Assembly (NCBI RefSeq): GCF_037126465.1
Contig: NC_088201.1
Span: 133,452,052-133,516,051 of the forward strand
Direction of reading: 5' to 3'
Length of the DNA stretch: 64,000 nucleotides
From: Ornithodoros turicata
Lineage: Eukaryota; Arthropoda; Arachnida; Ixodida; Argasidae
This document shows positions 11,674 to 22,539 of this stretch, one piece after another. A program made the position numbers and the translations under genes. The notes beneath the pieces were generated by a model. The model saw only the letters and a list, made by a program, of their open reading frames with translations, was not told the DNA's origin and made no database searches. The stretch's first letter is position 1. Every line of letters starts with the position of its first letter.

Positions 11674-11854
11674 CTAGGAAGCAGTTGTCTTTGCCGTACT
11701 TAGCATGAAGCACTACTTGAACCACTGCGCCGATCTGTTCAATACTACAGGATGAAAACTTGCGGTTATTCTCCTTGGTACCGGACGTTGCGCGTGGAAA
11801 CATGATGTAGTTGCCATTCGGTTCGCCGGGAGCACACTCGGTCCCGGAGTCATG
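11674..11854 (-). CDS. ADAM10-like metalloprotease, post-zinc/Met-turn exon
   Basis: The exon starts in phase 0 after TTTGCAG with [11 protein letters not shown], supplying the third zinc histidine. It then reads [18 protein letters not shown] and [11 protein letters not shown], and ends DNCFL at donor CTAG/GTGAAT in phase 1. NYIM is the Met-turn, and ATSG..NN.KFS.CS is characteristic of ADAM10 and ADAM17. The length of 181 nt fits the phases on both sides. One open frame running back from this exon into the intron (to 12180) is cysteine-rich but is out of phase and has no splice support. Confidence 0.9.
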
Positions 11855-11869
11855 CTGCAAATAGAATGT

Positions 11870-13020
11870 AAAATATTAGTGACCGAAAACCTTGAACACC
11901 TTTCCGTACTGCGGACGTCACAAACGTGTCCAGACTCGTCATTCGGCAACTCCTTACAAAGTTCGCATTGGCCTGTGCAAACTCCGACGGACGCGCATTT
12001 GTTTCGAGTACGCACGTCTGGGACCGTGATCACGGGATCTGGGATCTCGTGACCACGGCTTTGTGCTCGCATATACTTGTTCATTCTCCCACCTTCGTCT
12101 CTTTGCCTCGATTTCACTTTCCCTAACTTTCGGACCTTCTTGGTTTCTTTCGTCTCATCGCAATCACTTTGCGTTACCACACTCTTGGCTTGGGTCGCGT
12201 TGTTTCCGTGCAGGCAATGTGCGTTGGGCTGCTTGTTCGCTCGACGTGCTATGACGTTCGCGCGGTGCGGTCGGTGTTCCGAACCCCGAACACCATGAAC
12301 TCCCTATCTGCCGATGGTGTACGCATTCTCCGTGGCCGCCACATAGCGTCTCGTAACACTGACTGCGCTCGCACACCACTTTTTCTTTTTCTGCTCTCCG
12401 ATTTGCTGCTGCGCCAGCCGCGCTAACCAATGGCGTGCCGAATGAAGTGTCAGGGACCACGCCGTAACCTTGACAAAAGTTCCCTCATACAGCTGTCGCT
12501 GTACAAGTAAAGGGCGAAACGCATTGGACGTTTTCTCAGCGTCAAAACGTCGCGCGTACGTCATGGCCTTGCACGCGCGGTGAAGAAACGCCAGCGAGGC
12601 GACCACCTGAAACGCATGGGATGCGTACGGATCGAGTGACGCACGCCACTGTTGCTATATTCGTCGACCACAAATATCTGTTAGAACGTGCAGATGCTCT
12701 TCTTTCCTGTGGTTCCTGCGTTCCTTCATTCTAGATACCATTAAAACGTTCACGTAAATTTAGTGTGATGAACAATGTCCCAAAAATTTATGCGAGCTGC
12801 TCATATGCCACCTTGTCTGCCGCACGACGGCCATGGTTCTGTCTACTTCTCGAAAAACGCGCCCGGACGCGCGCGAATATCTGTAGTCAACAGATTCCGG
12901 CGTACGCACTCCGCGCGCGTTGAAAAACTAGTTTTTACGATGTCACACGCATGCCGAGCGCGCGCGCGTCCTGAAAACGTCGGAAAAACGCTCCATGCGT
13001 TTAGCCCTTTACGGGGTCCA
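11870..13020. other. no recognisable gene (intron of the ADAM10-like gene)
   Basis: There are several medium open frames on both strands, including a cysteine-rich one adjoining the 11674 exon, but no consistent splice signals or known motifs. 12840-13010 is rich in CGCGCG. Confidence 0.5.
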
Positions 13021-13114
13021 TGTCCAGTTACTATACGAACAAGGTAACTAAGTTATAGGTACAGTCACTCTGCACGAGTAATAACTAGTCAAGTTACAGT
13101 TACAAGTAAATTAG

Positions 13115-13430
13115 TTACTCTACAGTTGCCATCCATAATGGCGAAAACAAGAACTCCAGTTCAAAGACGTTAGTTCTAAACGCTTTACTAGTGTAATGTG
13201 AACTAGCAACTTGTACTTGAGCAACAGCTGTTCCATGTTTGTCTCTGGTGAGTCTGCTCCGCAATATATTCGTAAGCATCCCTATACCAATACTGAACAG
13301 CCGCTCAACTGGGACACTAGGTGGGACCAAAGATTATTCCATGTTGCATTCGAAAGCGCAGACCATAAGACAACGTCCTTGTCATCAGGGTAATGGCAAG
13401 GTTTTATCATCTTTAATTTGCTGCAGGAGA
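13115..13430 (-). pseudogene. hAT transposase C-terminal (dimerisation) remnant
   Basis: The reverse strand encodes VPPSVPVERLFSIGIGM followed by RSRLTRDKHGT, matching the hAT C-terminal signature (S..VERLFS.G...R.RL...). The rest of the transposase is missing or scrambled. The fragment sits between blocks of GTTACT/AGTAAC repeats (13025-13125 and 14440-14760), which are probably the subterminal repeats of the same element. The interior was later invaded by a LINE fragment. Confidence 0.65.
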
Positions 13431-13699
13431 CCGTCGTTCCATTCTTCGACGTCTAGTGAGACCCCTGGCTTTCCGCTAATGGACAACAACTTTATTTTCG
13501 ATAATGAATGGGGCGTTTCATCGCCAGGAGCGATACTCTACCCCATTGCTGGTGGCGATGCGGGTAATGAAGTAATGAGCCCCTTCACAATCCGCTAATG
13601 GACAAATGACATCCTCCCCCCAATATATGCTTCGACGAGTTCATCCGGATGACACGAAACACCTCTCGTCGAGATGCTACATTAATTCATATGATTCAA

Positions 13700-14083
13700 C
13701 TCAATGTGGCTTTTACAGCTTAGTGGCGTTACCGCTTGAGACAAGTTGACTGTCCCAGATGCTGTCACTGCGGTGACCTGGAAGGTCTAGAGCACATTCT
13801 TCTTCCTTGCATACGCTACAAACCTTTCAGAAGCAAACCTTCATGGTCTTGCAATTACCAGGACTCTCGCCCCCTCTCTCTATTACAATTGCTGGGTCCA
13901 TGGCCACCTCAAGCCTTCCAACTTTATGCGCTCAAAGCTCATATGACCTTTTGGACACCGTAGGACTTTGGTCCTTACTGTGACGGGTGCCGACATCACC
14001 ACCAGCAATGGGGTACAGAATCGCTTCTGGCGATGGAACGTCCTAACCATCATCATCAAACAAATGTGTTGTTGTTGTTGTTG
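13700..14083 (+). pseudogene. LINE 3' end fragment with (TTG)n tail
   Basis: The frame DCPRCCHCGDLEGLEHILL..C then SRPLSLLQLLGPWPPQA resembles the extreme C-terminus of arthropod LINE polyproteins: a Cys-His zinc-knuckle motif followed by a conserved LLGPW-like end. A stop follows, then a 3' UTR and a TGTTGTTGTTGTTG tail at 14065-14082, a typical simple-repeat LINE 3' terminus. It is 5' truncated. Confidence 0.65.
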
Positions 14084-14475
14084 TCAACTTTAAGTTGAGT
14101 CCTTTACGAGGCTAGAGTGCCAGCGTTTTACTTCTGTGCGAGGGTATTGCGAGCATATCCTAGCATAATCACCACGGGTCGTCTCGAATCCAGGGCCACC
14201 TCCGAATGTAGTGAATGCGCCACACGCTTCTTTCTGAGTAGCCGTGATAGCGACAGCCTTTTCACATCGCCATTCTTTTACAGCTGCCGACAGTTGTGAG
14301 AGCCACGAATAACATGCTCTATGGGGTAGTGAATCCTTTTTAAATTCCGTGTGAATCTGAACGCCATCCAAACTTATTGTGAAAAACTTACGATTCTGAA
14401 CGTGACTACTTACTGTATGCCTGCAATCGCAACTAGTAGCTGCAAAAATGTAACTAACTAGAGCCAGTGGGGCAG

Positions 14476-14510
14476 CCAGAGTGTGTGTGTGTGTGTGTGC
14501 GTGTGTGTAG
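14476..14510. repeat. (GT)n microsatellite
   Basis: A GT/GTGC dinucleotide tract inside the GTTACT-repeat element. Confidence 0.8.
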
Positions 14511-14832
14511 GGTGTTCAAACACCCACATCAAAATCGTATCTCTGGTAGTGCATTAGGGAGAGGGCAAACGAGGGCGAAATCCTCCTTCCCCAATGTAAA
14601 GTTCCCGCAGAACATCCTCCAAATATATTTCTGGCAACGGTACAAGCTTCTTTCTTAGTTTCTTATTTCTTCTTATATAATTAGCTACAACAACGAGTTA
14701 CTTTTCCAATAACCAGTTATTATCACTAGTTCCTTCTAACTAATTGCTTCCCATGACTGCCTGAAAGCACGAAAGAGAACTAGCTTTATGAAGAATACAT
14801 TGCACGCAAGCCAAGTATTTAATAACGAAGGG

Positions 14833-14890
14833 CATTCATTCAATTTCATTCATTCATTCATTCATTCATTCATTCATTCATTCATTCAAT
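14833..14890. repeat. (ATTC)n microsatellite
   Basis: About thirteen CATT/ATTC tetranucleotide units in a row, with one early interruption. Confidence 0.9.
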
Positions 14891-15248
14891 ACATCTTACA
14901 GATTTGCCTCCTTGTTACTGTAATCGAAACTGGAAAAATATTAATAGGGATATGCCCCCGGCGAGCAGTTTGGCGTCCCCAACCTTCTAAATGTGCCGAG
15001 ATTTAAGTTAAGCGCTAGATCGAGATCTGCTTACGTGGTGCTCCCGACCAAGTCCGTATAGACCCCCCCCCCCCCTGGAGCTCTAGCTACACCACTGCAA
15101 CCTATGTCAGTGTCCCTTCATCTAGTTCCCCCTACAGCCGCGGCCCGAATGCTTTGTCTCAAAAACTGAGCTGCAGCTGCTTCCGCTGAACTCCAAGCGC
15201 GGTTCCATACTCTGTACTGAGTTAGCGTAGTATTAATTATGTACTTAC

Positions 15249-15421
15249 TCTGGCACCGAAGGTATGTCCAATCTCGTGAGCGAAAGTAATCTGACTTAAT
15301 CTTTCAGGAACGAAGCTGCCATAGTTGAGGAGTGTCACGACGCCTGTGTTTAGTCCCATCCGACGAACACCGCTGTTGAACTGCAAGCTTCGGTACTTGT
15401 CGCAGATACCACCCGCATTAC
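15249..15421 (-). CDS. ADAM10-like metalloprotease, zinc-binding exon
   Basis: Acceptor CATATGCAG and donor AGA/GTAAGT bound a phase 1-to-0 exon. It reads [17 protein letters not shown], then [17 protein letters not shown], then [16 protein letters not shown]. The HExGHxxG zinc-binding motif is complete when joined to the next exon, giving [12 protein letters not shown] with all three histidines and the catalytic glutamate. The upstream part matches ADAM10 (GGIC, LNTGI.T..NYGS.VP, ITFAHE.GH). The two leading bases complete an Arg codon with the 29697 exon, or a Gly codon if the cassette exon is used. The catalytic site appears intact. Confidence 0.9.
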
Positions 15422-15595
15422 CTGCATATGAAGGAATGAGGCAGATAAGCTACTTACATGTCAAAGAAGGCGATGCGCATAGCAAAAGGCAAATAAGCAG
15501 CCAAACAATTTAGCCAAGAGTGACGAGGAGACACAAGAGGTGGGCAAACGCCCTCACCATTTCAATTCTTGCCAGCACAGCTTTCTACTCACCTC

Positions 15596-15696
15596 AGGTC
15601 TCTATCTTAGAACTTTCCAGACCACGCCTCAGTCTCTCTCTCTCTTTTTTTTTAGGAGACTGAGGCGTGGTCCGGAAAGTTCTAAGATAGAGACCT
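15596..15696. repeat. long perfect hairpin, 41-bp arms
   Basis: The left arm (15596-15636, AGGTCTCTATCTTAGAACTT...) is repeated in reverse at 15656-15696 with one mismatch. The 19-base loop is a CT/T run. Such a transcript would form a long double-stranded stem. It lies in the intron upstream of the zinc-binding ADAM10 exon. Confidence 0.85.
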
Positions 15697-16940
15697 AAAA
15701 GGAAAAATTCCCCTCAGTCTTTTTATTTAAAGTTTTTCCTCACCCAACCTCAATGATTTGTTCAGAAAATTTTGTTCACCGTACTTCACCTCAACGTTCT
15801 TCAGAAATTTTTCATCGCCTCCATTTTTTCGCTGTTTTTGCAAGACTTAACCCCTTGTCCTGTGGTGGGGTGTATAGAAGGTTCGGCAAAAATATGCAGA
15901 TGAGCTCTAAGCTACCGTACTTTACAATGTGCCTCTGGGTGTACACTCTTAAAGGGACGGTCTCGTACAGATCGAGCGATTCCGAAACTTAGCTGAAATT
16001 ATATTCAAGAGTGCTACAGAAGCACAGTCGCGAAGTTTCAACCAGAACAACGAAGTGGTTTTCGAGAAATTTGAAGGAATATGCCGTGACAGCAGACGAC
16101 GGAAGTCGCAGCTGGATTCAACTCCCTCTCATGCAACGTCACATGTGACGTGGTTATGGTATTTATGGTGGCAGGTCGCCCATTGGGCGACTGAAACGCA
16201 ATGCACAATACAGTCGGAGGTGTGTGCGCTTTGCGCTTTGTCACTAAGCGGTGAAGATGAGCTCATCGGCGCCGATCGATTGTAGAACCGGGGACGTCGA
16301 CGAACCTTTAGCTACTGACCCTTTGCCACAACAACGTGGTTAGCCAGTGAAAGTAATGGATGATCCGGAATCGATTGACAGGTAAGACTCATCCATAAAA
16401 GCGCACTTTTTTTCGTATATATGTTCAGCCTGATCGTGACACCATTTTAAATTGTACAAACATTGCAGGTGTGTGTGTAGCCACTGCTCGCCAATACCAG
16501 CATGTGTTGTGCGCACAATCCGGAACCTGTTTCGATCCGTCACGTACACATGGTGTTGTATTCTCCTGAAAGGTGTTGCAAGGTTTGTTTTTGTTGCGCA
16601 GCTTTTTATTTGCATATCAAAATGTGTGTCTCGTGGTACGTTATGCAAAATTTCAGATTTGTGCATTTTGTCATATGTATCAGAACTCTGAAGAAAGCTG
16701 CTCTCTCTATCCATTCCCGCAAGCGGCAGGAGGTTGTCAACGTGATAAGTGAAGGCTTTCCATTCATGTCATTACACCTGGAGCAAATGACAAAATCAAG
16801 GATAAGCTGATCTACGTCAACGTCTTCAGTTACCCCTGGCCTATGAAAGAAAAAAGCCCTTTTCAGGACCATCCAACATATCTGCATCAAAGACCATGCT
16901 TCTGCATCGAATAAGCCCTTATCGTCATTGATGATTATAA
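15697..16940. other. no recognisable gene
   Basis: 15948-16012 looks like a tiny CACTCTT..AAGAGTG MITE derivative. The open frames at 16340-16890 overlap on both strands and show no domain. Confidence 0.45.
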
Positions 16941-16944
16941 TATT

Positions 16945-18380
16945 TAATATTTCATATCAAAAATACCTAGACGTGCATTACAAATGTGCAAGATGGAACA
17001 GCCGTATTTTTGCTAACGTTATGGCGGTGTGTTCATGAGCCCATACTGGCTCAGATTTTGATTGTGTCAGGGGTTGCACACTAAGATGTCCAGCACGTTG
17101 AATATAAAAGATGTGGAAATGTTTAAAAACTTTCAAAAATATCAAAAATACCTAGACGTCCATGACAAATTTGTAAGATGGAACAGCGGTTTGCAACGTG
17201 TTTACATGTCGTCAGTCTTATTTTTGCTCATGCTACACCGGTGTGTTCATGAGCCCATACTGGCTCAGATTCTGATTGTGTCAGGGGTTGCACACTAAGA
17301 TGTCCAGCACGTTGAATATAAAAGATTTGGAAATGTTTAAAAACTTTCAAAAATACCTAGACGTCCATGACAAATTTGTAAGATGGAACAGCGGTTTGCA
17401 ACATGTTTACATGTCGTCTGGCTTATTGTTGCTCATGTTACACCGGTGTGTTCATGAGCCCATATTGGCTCAGATTTTGATTGTGTCAGGGGTTGCGCAC
17501 TAAGATGTCCAGCACGTTGAATATAAAAGATGTGGAAATGTTTAAAAACTTTCAAAAATATCAAAAATACCTAGACGTCCATGACAAGTTTGTAAGATGG
17601 AACAGCGGTTTGCAACATGTTTACATGTCGTCAGTCTTATTTTTGCTCATGCTACACGGGTGTGTTCATGAGCCCATACTGGCTCAGATTTTGATTGTGT
17701 CAGGGGTTGCACACTAAGATGTCCAGCATGTTGAATATAAAAGATTTGGAAATGTTTAAAAACTTTCAAAAATACCTAGACGTCCATGACAAATTTGTAA
17801 GATGGAACAGCGATTTGCAACATGTTTACATGTCGTCTGGCTTATTGTTGCTCATGTTACACCGGTGTGTTCATGACCCCATACTGGCTCAGATTTTGAT
17901 TGTGTCAGGGGTTGCACACTAAGATGTCCAGCACGTTGAATATAAAAGATTTGGAAATGTTTAAAAACTTTCAAAAATATCAAAAATACCTAGACGTCCA
18001 CGACAAATTTGTACGATGGAACAGCGGTTTGCAACATGTTTACATGTCGTCTGGCTTATTGTGGCTCATGTTACACCGGTGTGTTCATGAGCCCATACTG
18101 GCTCAGATTTTGATTGTGTCAGGGGTTGCACACTAGGATGTCCAGCACGTTGAATATGACAGATGTGTAAATGTTTAAAAAATATGAAAAATACCTAGAC
18201 GTGCATGACAAATTTGTAAGATGGAACAGCGGTTTGCAACTTGTCGACATGTCGTCAGTCTTATTTTCGCTCATGTTACACCGGTGTGTTCATGAGCCCA
18301 TACTGGCTCACATTTTGATTCGATATCAGGGGTTGCAGACTAAAATGTCCAGTACGTTGAATATAAAGGTTGCGGAAGTT
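16945..18380 (+). repeat. tandem satellite of 205/214-bp units with conserved ORF
   Basis: One truncated unit (16945-17075) is followed by about six units in tandem. Units alternate between 214 and 205 bp because of a 9-bp in-frame indel (QKYQKYL versus QKYL), suggesting a dimeric unit of about 419 bp. Each unit keeps an open frame of 75-78 codons (TKMSS.LNIKD.EMFKNF, YLDVHDKFVRWNS, HRCVHEPILAQILIVSG). Each frame's start overlaps the end of the previous one by about 22 nt in a different frame, since the period is not a multiple of three. The last unit (18150-18370) is degenerate. The protein is unrecognised. Confidence 0.9.
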
Positions 18381-18481
18381 GAGTGTTTATGTAGTCATCT
18401 TTTATTGTCCCTTATTGTAATGTACGTCCACAGCACTGACCAATTGTGTTAAAATTGGTTTGTTGGTATCGGGTAGTCATA

Positions 18482-18566
18482 ATGATGTTCAAGCAGCAAG
18501 CTATGAGCAACCTGTCGTCCTGTCCTGTCAACAACGTTGTCTTGTCTTTTGCTGCTTGAACATCAT
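18482..18566. repeat. hairpin, 18-bp perfect arms
   Basis: ATGATGTTCAAGCAGCAA (18482-18499) pairs perfectly with 18549-18566 across a loop of 49 bases. Confidence 0.8.
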
Positions 18567-18599
18567 ATAATCACAACACTGATTTGTGGATATAACTTA

Positions 18600-19800
18600 C
18601 ATATTTATATTATGCAATACTTTTCTCACATCAGCAATGTGCTGGGAAAAATTAAATAGAGCTGTGACGCCTGCGAATTGGAGTTGTTATATTTGTGACC
18701 CATTAATAGGTGTTGATTCTGGCACAGGAAGGAGTGCCACTCTCATCAGTTAATGTCAGCTACTGAAGGGGTACAAGACAACATTATTGATCATAGTTTG
18801 GCGATATACTGCTCCGGTAGGGATAATACCTTAGAGAGGCTATATGCAAAACAAACTGATGTAGCCTGCTGGATCAAGCACTTCCTTCTCGCAATACTAC
18901 CGAGGTACGCGGGACTGCCGTTTCGTGCGCTGCCGACAATTTCTGTACACATCACTTTTGGCTATTATCAACAAAGTAATACCTACATTTCAATACTGCG
19001 CGTATCCAGTTCTTTGAACACCGTTGCCGCTAACAGTTGACTGCGTGACGGTCGACAGCTTTTAGTTTGAGCTGCGTCCGGCGCCGTCCCATGCATATCG
19101 TGCTCGCAGAACGTCTCTTACCTCATATGCATCGTGAACGAAACGTGCGGAGTACACGCACGCGTGTGACAATCAGACCTTTTGTTGAAGTTGCTTCGAG
19201 TATGTGGCTCCCAACAGGTGCTTTTCTATATCCACTTTCGTCACATTGTCGTCGACAAAAGAGTTGTTATACACCCAGGTTACGTTTCCACCACTTCTAT
19301 ACGGAATATTCTTTTCGCAGGTAAGACGAACTAGAAGTGCTTAAAATACCGAACGATACGAGACAAGTTAGTAAATAAGCCTCAACTGCCTTTATTAGGT
19401 GGAGTCAGCCACGTAAACTCCCGCTCGAAATGAAGATGCGAGATGTATTGACATTGTTGTTCGGCCACATTTTACAATACGCGTCTTTCGTTTGACCAGA
19501 CCACATGCAGCAAATTTATTGCCGTCGCCGTGATCTTCGAGCACCTTTTGGAAGCCGTCTGCTCTCACCGCTGCAAAAAGGCGCGAGAGCAGACGATTTG
19601 TTCATCCAATAAGCGGTCTGCCATCGTAGCGGATATCGCTGTTGCCAACAGAAATCGCAATGTGCTGGCGCTGTTCTTATCAACTTAATTCGTTTATTTA
19701 ATAACCGTGACGATTCTGGACGAGCGAATTCACAGTTACGTTTTCAGCAATGAGGAATCGAATGGTACGCTTTGTGGATGGGCCAGGGTGTACGAGACTG
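18600..19800. other. no recognisable gene
   Basis: The segment is mixed-composition. The short frames at 18753-19040 and 19067-19324 lack motifs or splice context. Confidence 0.45.
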
Positions 19801-19844
19801 CTCAGATAGGCCAACCACTGCACATGATACCGTTATCACTCGTG

Positions 19845-19990
19845 ATGTGTGAAAAGCGCAGGACTCGCACATTATTGTGGCAGCTAACGTCGTCGCATAA
19901 GTGCCACAAAAAGGCGTACGCCTCCCGCTTTCAACAAATCAGGGAGAGAACGATGTCATTCGGGATCATGGTTGCCTGGGGGCGTTCATA
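19845..19990. mobile_element. right half of a CACTCTT-family MITE
   Basis: It contains the family's right arm (AAGGCGTACGCCTCCCG, CAACAAATCAGGGAGAG, TCATTCGGGATCATGGTTG). It is truncated beyond GGGGGCGTTCATA. Confidence 0.6.
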
Positions 19991-20004
19991 CCTTGACAAA
20001 ACTC

Positions 20005-20350
20005 CCTGATGAGTATGCTCATTCATGCTCGCTCATGATCAATGTGGCCGAATGAGCCGAGCATATTAGTAAGCAAACGGAGAGCTGAGCAAAGAGTGCG
20101 TGGGCATGAGCGAGCAAACGGGGAGCTGGGCAGGAGATGAGCGAGCACGAGTGAGGAAACGAGAACATGAGCATGAGCAAAATTCACCTGCGAACATAAA
20201 TGAGCAAACCAATGGATAAGCACGAGCAAATTTCACTCATGAGCATGAGTAAGCAAACGAGGAGATAACCATGAGCAAAATTCACTGATGAGAATGCTCA
20301 TTTTGTCTTAGTGTGGCGAATGAGCTGAGCATGAGTGAGCTGAAATGATG
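20005..20350. repeat. degenerate TGAGCATGAGCAAA short-unit array
   Basis: This is a run of imperfect GAGCATGAG/GAGCAAAC units. Shorter pieces recur at 20680-20710 in the same orientation. It resembles the subterminal repeat blocks of the other TIR elements here, but no clear TIR was found. Confidence 0.5.
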
Positions 20351-20977
20351 TTCAGACTGAGTAAACTAAGCAGTGTGACGCCACTCCCAGTACGCTTGAT
20401 GCGCCCCCAATCCCCCCCATGTGCTTGCGGTTCGAGGCAAAGCACTGCCTTATACCTTCCATCACAACTACATGTTTTCACTTTATCTTTACTTTACCAT
20501 ACTCCCCTCTCCGAACCCCCCCCCCCATAACCTCAGCCCAAGTCTCCCCATGCTCTTCCCGCTCTAGACAACCTACAGACCTGTGAGACGAGACGACAAA
20601 CGAGTATCGGAGGCAAATCTGTACTCGCGAGCGTGAGCATCCAGAGAACTCGGCCAGAGACAAGAAGCCGGTTGACTGAGCATGAGTGAGTGATAGTGAG
20701 TGAGCGGTAGTCACGAATGCCGAACTCTGCATGGTGGCGTGTCATGCGGGAACGTTGTGCTTTAAGAGTGCAGAAGACACTTTACGAAAGCAACGGGCGG
20801 TTCATATGAATAACTTTTGTAATTAAGAAGAAAAAGAACAAGAAAGAACCGGCTAGTGTCACTTGCGGAAATGCACCTCTTGCACCTGCTTGCGAAAAAA
20901 AGAACAAGTCACCTTTAGTAAGACCGTCAAGTGCAAGAAAAGTTGGCTGTTTAAAGCACCATACTCGATGTCCTGCC

Positions 20978-21226
20978 ACTCTCAAAAATGAACATCACCA
21001 CATAGCATGTTCCTAGCCAACCTATCATGTCAAGTGATATGGTTCTTCCCCCTGTTTTTTTTTTTTAACAGCGGGCGTACACCATTTTTGTGGCATTATA
21101 CAAGTGTAGTTCATAATTGCCACAAAAACACGCCCCCGTTTTCAACAAACCAAGGGAAAACGTACTCATTCGAGATGATGGTTGGCTAGGAGGTGCTATG
21201 CGGTGAAGCTCTGTTTTTGGAATGTG
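20978..21226. mobile_element. foldback MITE, CACTCTT family, diverged copy
   Basis: The ends are CACTCTCAAAAATGAACATC and GTGAAGCTCTGTTTTTGG. The arms retain CTAGCCAACC/GGTTGGCTAGG but the centre is eroded and has a T-run. Confidence 0.75.
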
Positions 21227-21616
21227 TTATAATTCCCAGTACCCAATGCGTCTTTCATTTGTTTTGTTACAGGTTCAGCTTATTTGTGTTACTAGAAAGA
21301 CAATGTTTTTTATCAAATAAAAGGCGCATCCGCCTCTGCCACAAAAGGTTTCTGCTCACCACAATCTTTTCTATGAAAAATATTTCTCGCCCTGTCTCAT
21401 CTCACTACACTTTTTTTTAAATTTCTTCACCGCAACCCTTAGGCGCCCGTTCCTGCGTTGAGCGGCATCGACTTTGTAACCGGCAGTGCGAACGAGGAGC
21501 GAAGCGAAGGATGAAAGTACGGGAGAGCGTGAGGACGAAAGCAGCAGGGAAGCTTACGGCGAGAGTGAAGAGGGGCGCGAGGAGGAAAGCGAAGAAGGAG
21601 GGCAAGCTCGGGGAAG

Positions 21617-21823
21617 CCAGAAAGCATATGGTTGCAGTTCGGTGAGCTTGGCTGCAAACCTACGACTGGCCCCGTGTCAGCCGCAAAATCGCTCGTGTAC
21701 TCCTATGCCAAGAGTCATCCGCAAAAGTTGGTGTACCTGGCACTAAGTCGCGCCACAGACATAACCCGGCTGTACCTCACCAACGTGGGCAACGATAACG
21801 TAAGGAAGTTAGGTGTTAGGTGA
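21617..21823 (+). pseudogene. PIF1/Helitron-type helicase C-terminal fragment
   Basis: The frame reads LQFGELGCKPTTGPVS, then SYAKSHPQKLVYLALSRATD, then ITRLYLTN, then a stop at 21821. The QKLVY.ALSRAT....LYLTN block is the conserved last helicase motif of PIF1-family helicases, often carried by Helitrons. Upstream ATPase motifs are absent, so this is a remnant. An AATAAA occurs just after the stop (21824-21829). Confidence 0.65.
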
Positions 21824-22539
21824 AATAAATTTCTATTTGAGACCGTGTTGTGTTGTCTGTTATCGTCCTCTACCTTGTCTCGGGTTTTCAAGTAATGCGT
21901 GGACAACGACTTCACAACGACTTTACGAACTGGTATAAGCATGCCACCAGAAGAAACTGCTATGTGTGGAAAATAAAAAGAGTGCTGTATAACTCAACCT
22001 CAACATCTGCGTTCACATTTCGCATTAACGACTATCGTAATTGTTGAGTGATTTTTTTTACTGAACAGTTCGCTCACCTCGCCTTATTATTCTGCACATT
22101 TACCCCACTTCACCCTAATACTATTTTTCTGGGAATTCACCTGACATCACATCAATATTTTCTAGAAATTTCCCCTCACCTTAGCGTCGGTGAGGTACCC
22201 TCATCCGCCCTCGCGAGAGACCTACCTCTAGGAGACACGCAATTTCAGTGCAAATTAATGCAAATATATTAATCGAGAAGTCGTGTATGTTTCATACTTA
22301 GTGGCAGTGAGGAACACCATTCGTCGCTAGAGCGGAGTATCACATCAAGGCTAGTTTATTCTGCAAGAAAGAAAAAAAAAAAGAAATGTGCACATGGGGG
22401 AAACTGTAGCATAGGCTACGAGAGACAGGGAATGGACAACCGTCGAGCTCAGGGAATAGGAAAAGAAGTGTTTAGTGACGCGGCAGGAGCTGAGCTAGCG
22501 CATGCTCCTGCGCTTTGTCGTTATCGACCACCTTGGCCA

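Noticed and set aside
11860..12180. Cysteine-rich frame (NKCASVGVCTGQCELCKEL..) reading into the ADAM10 Met-turn exon
   Set aside because: It is in a different frame from the exon, lies in the intron behind a good acceptor, and does not follow ADAM cysteine spacing.
21486..21620. Acidic Glu/Ser/Arg-rich protein (EREDESSREAYGESEEG)
   Set aside because: Low-complexity GA-rich DNA open on both strands; no start or splice evidence.
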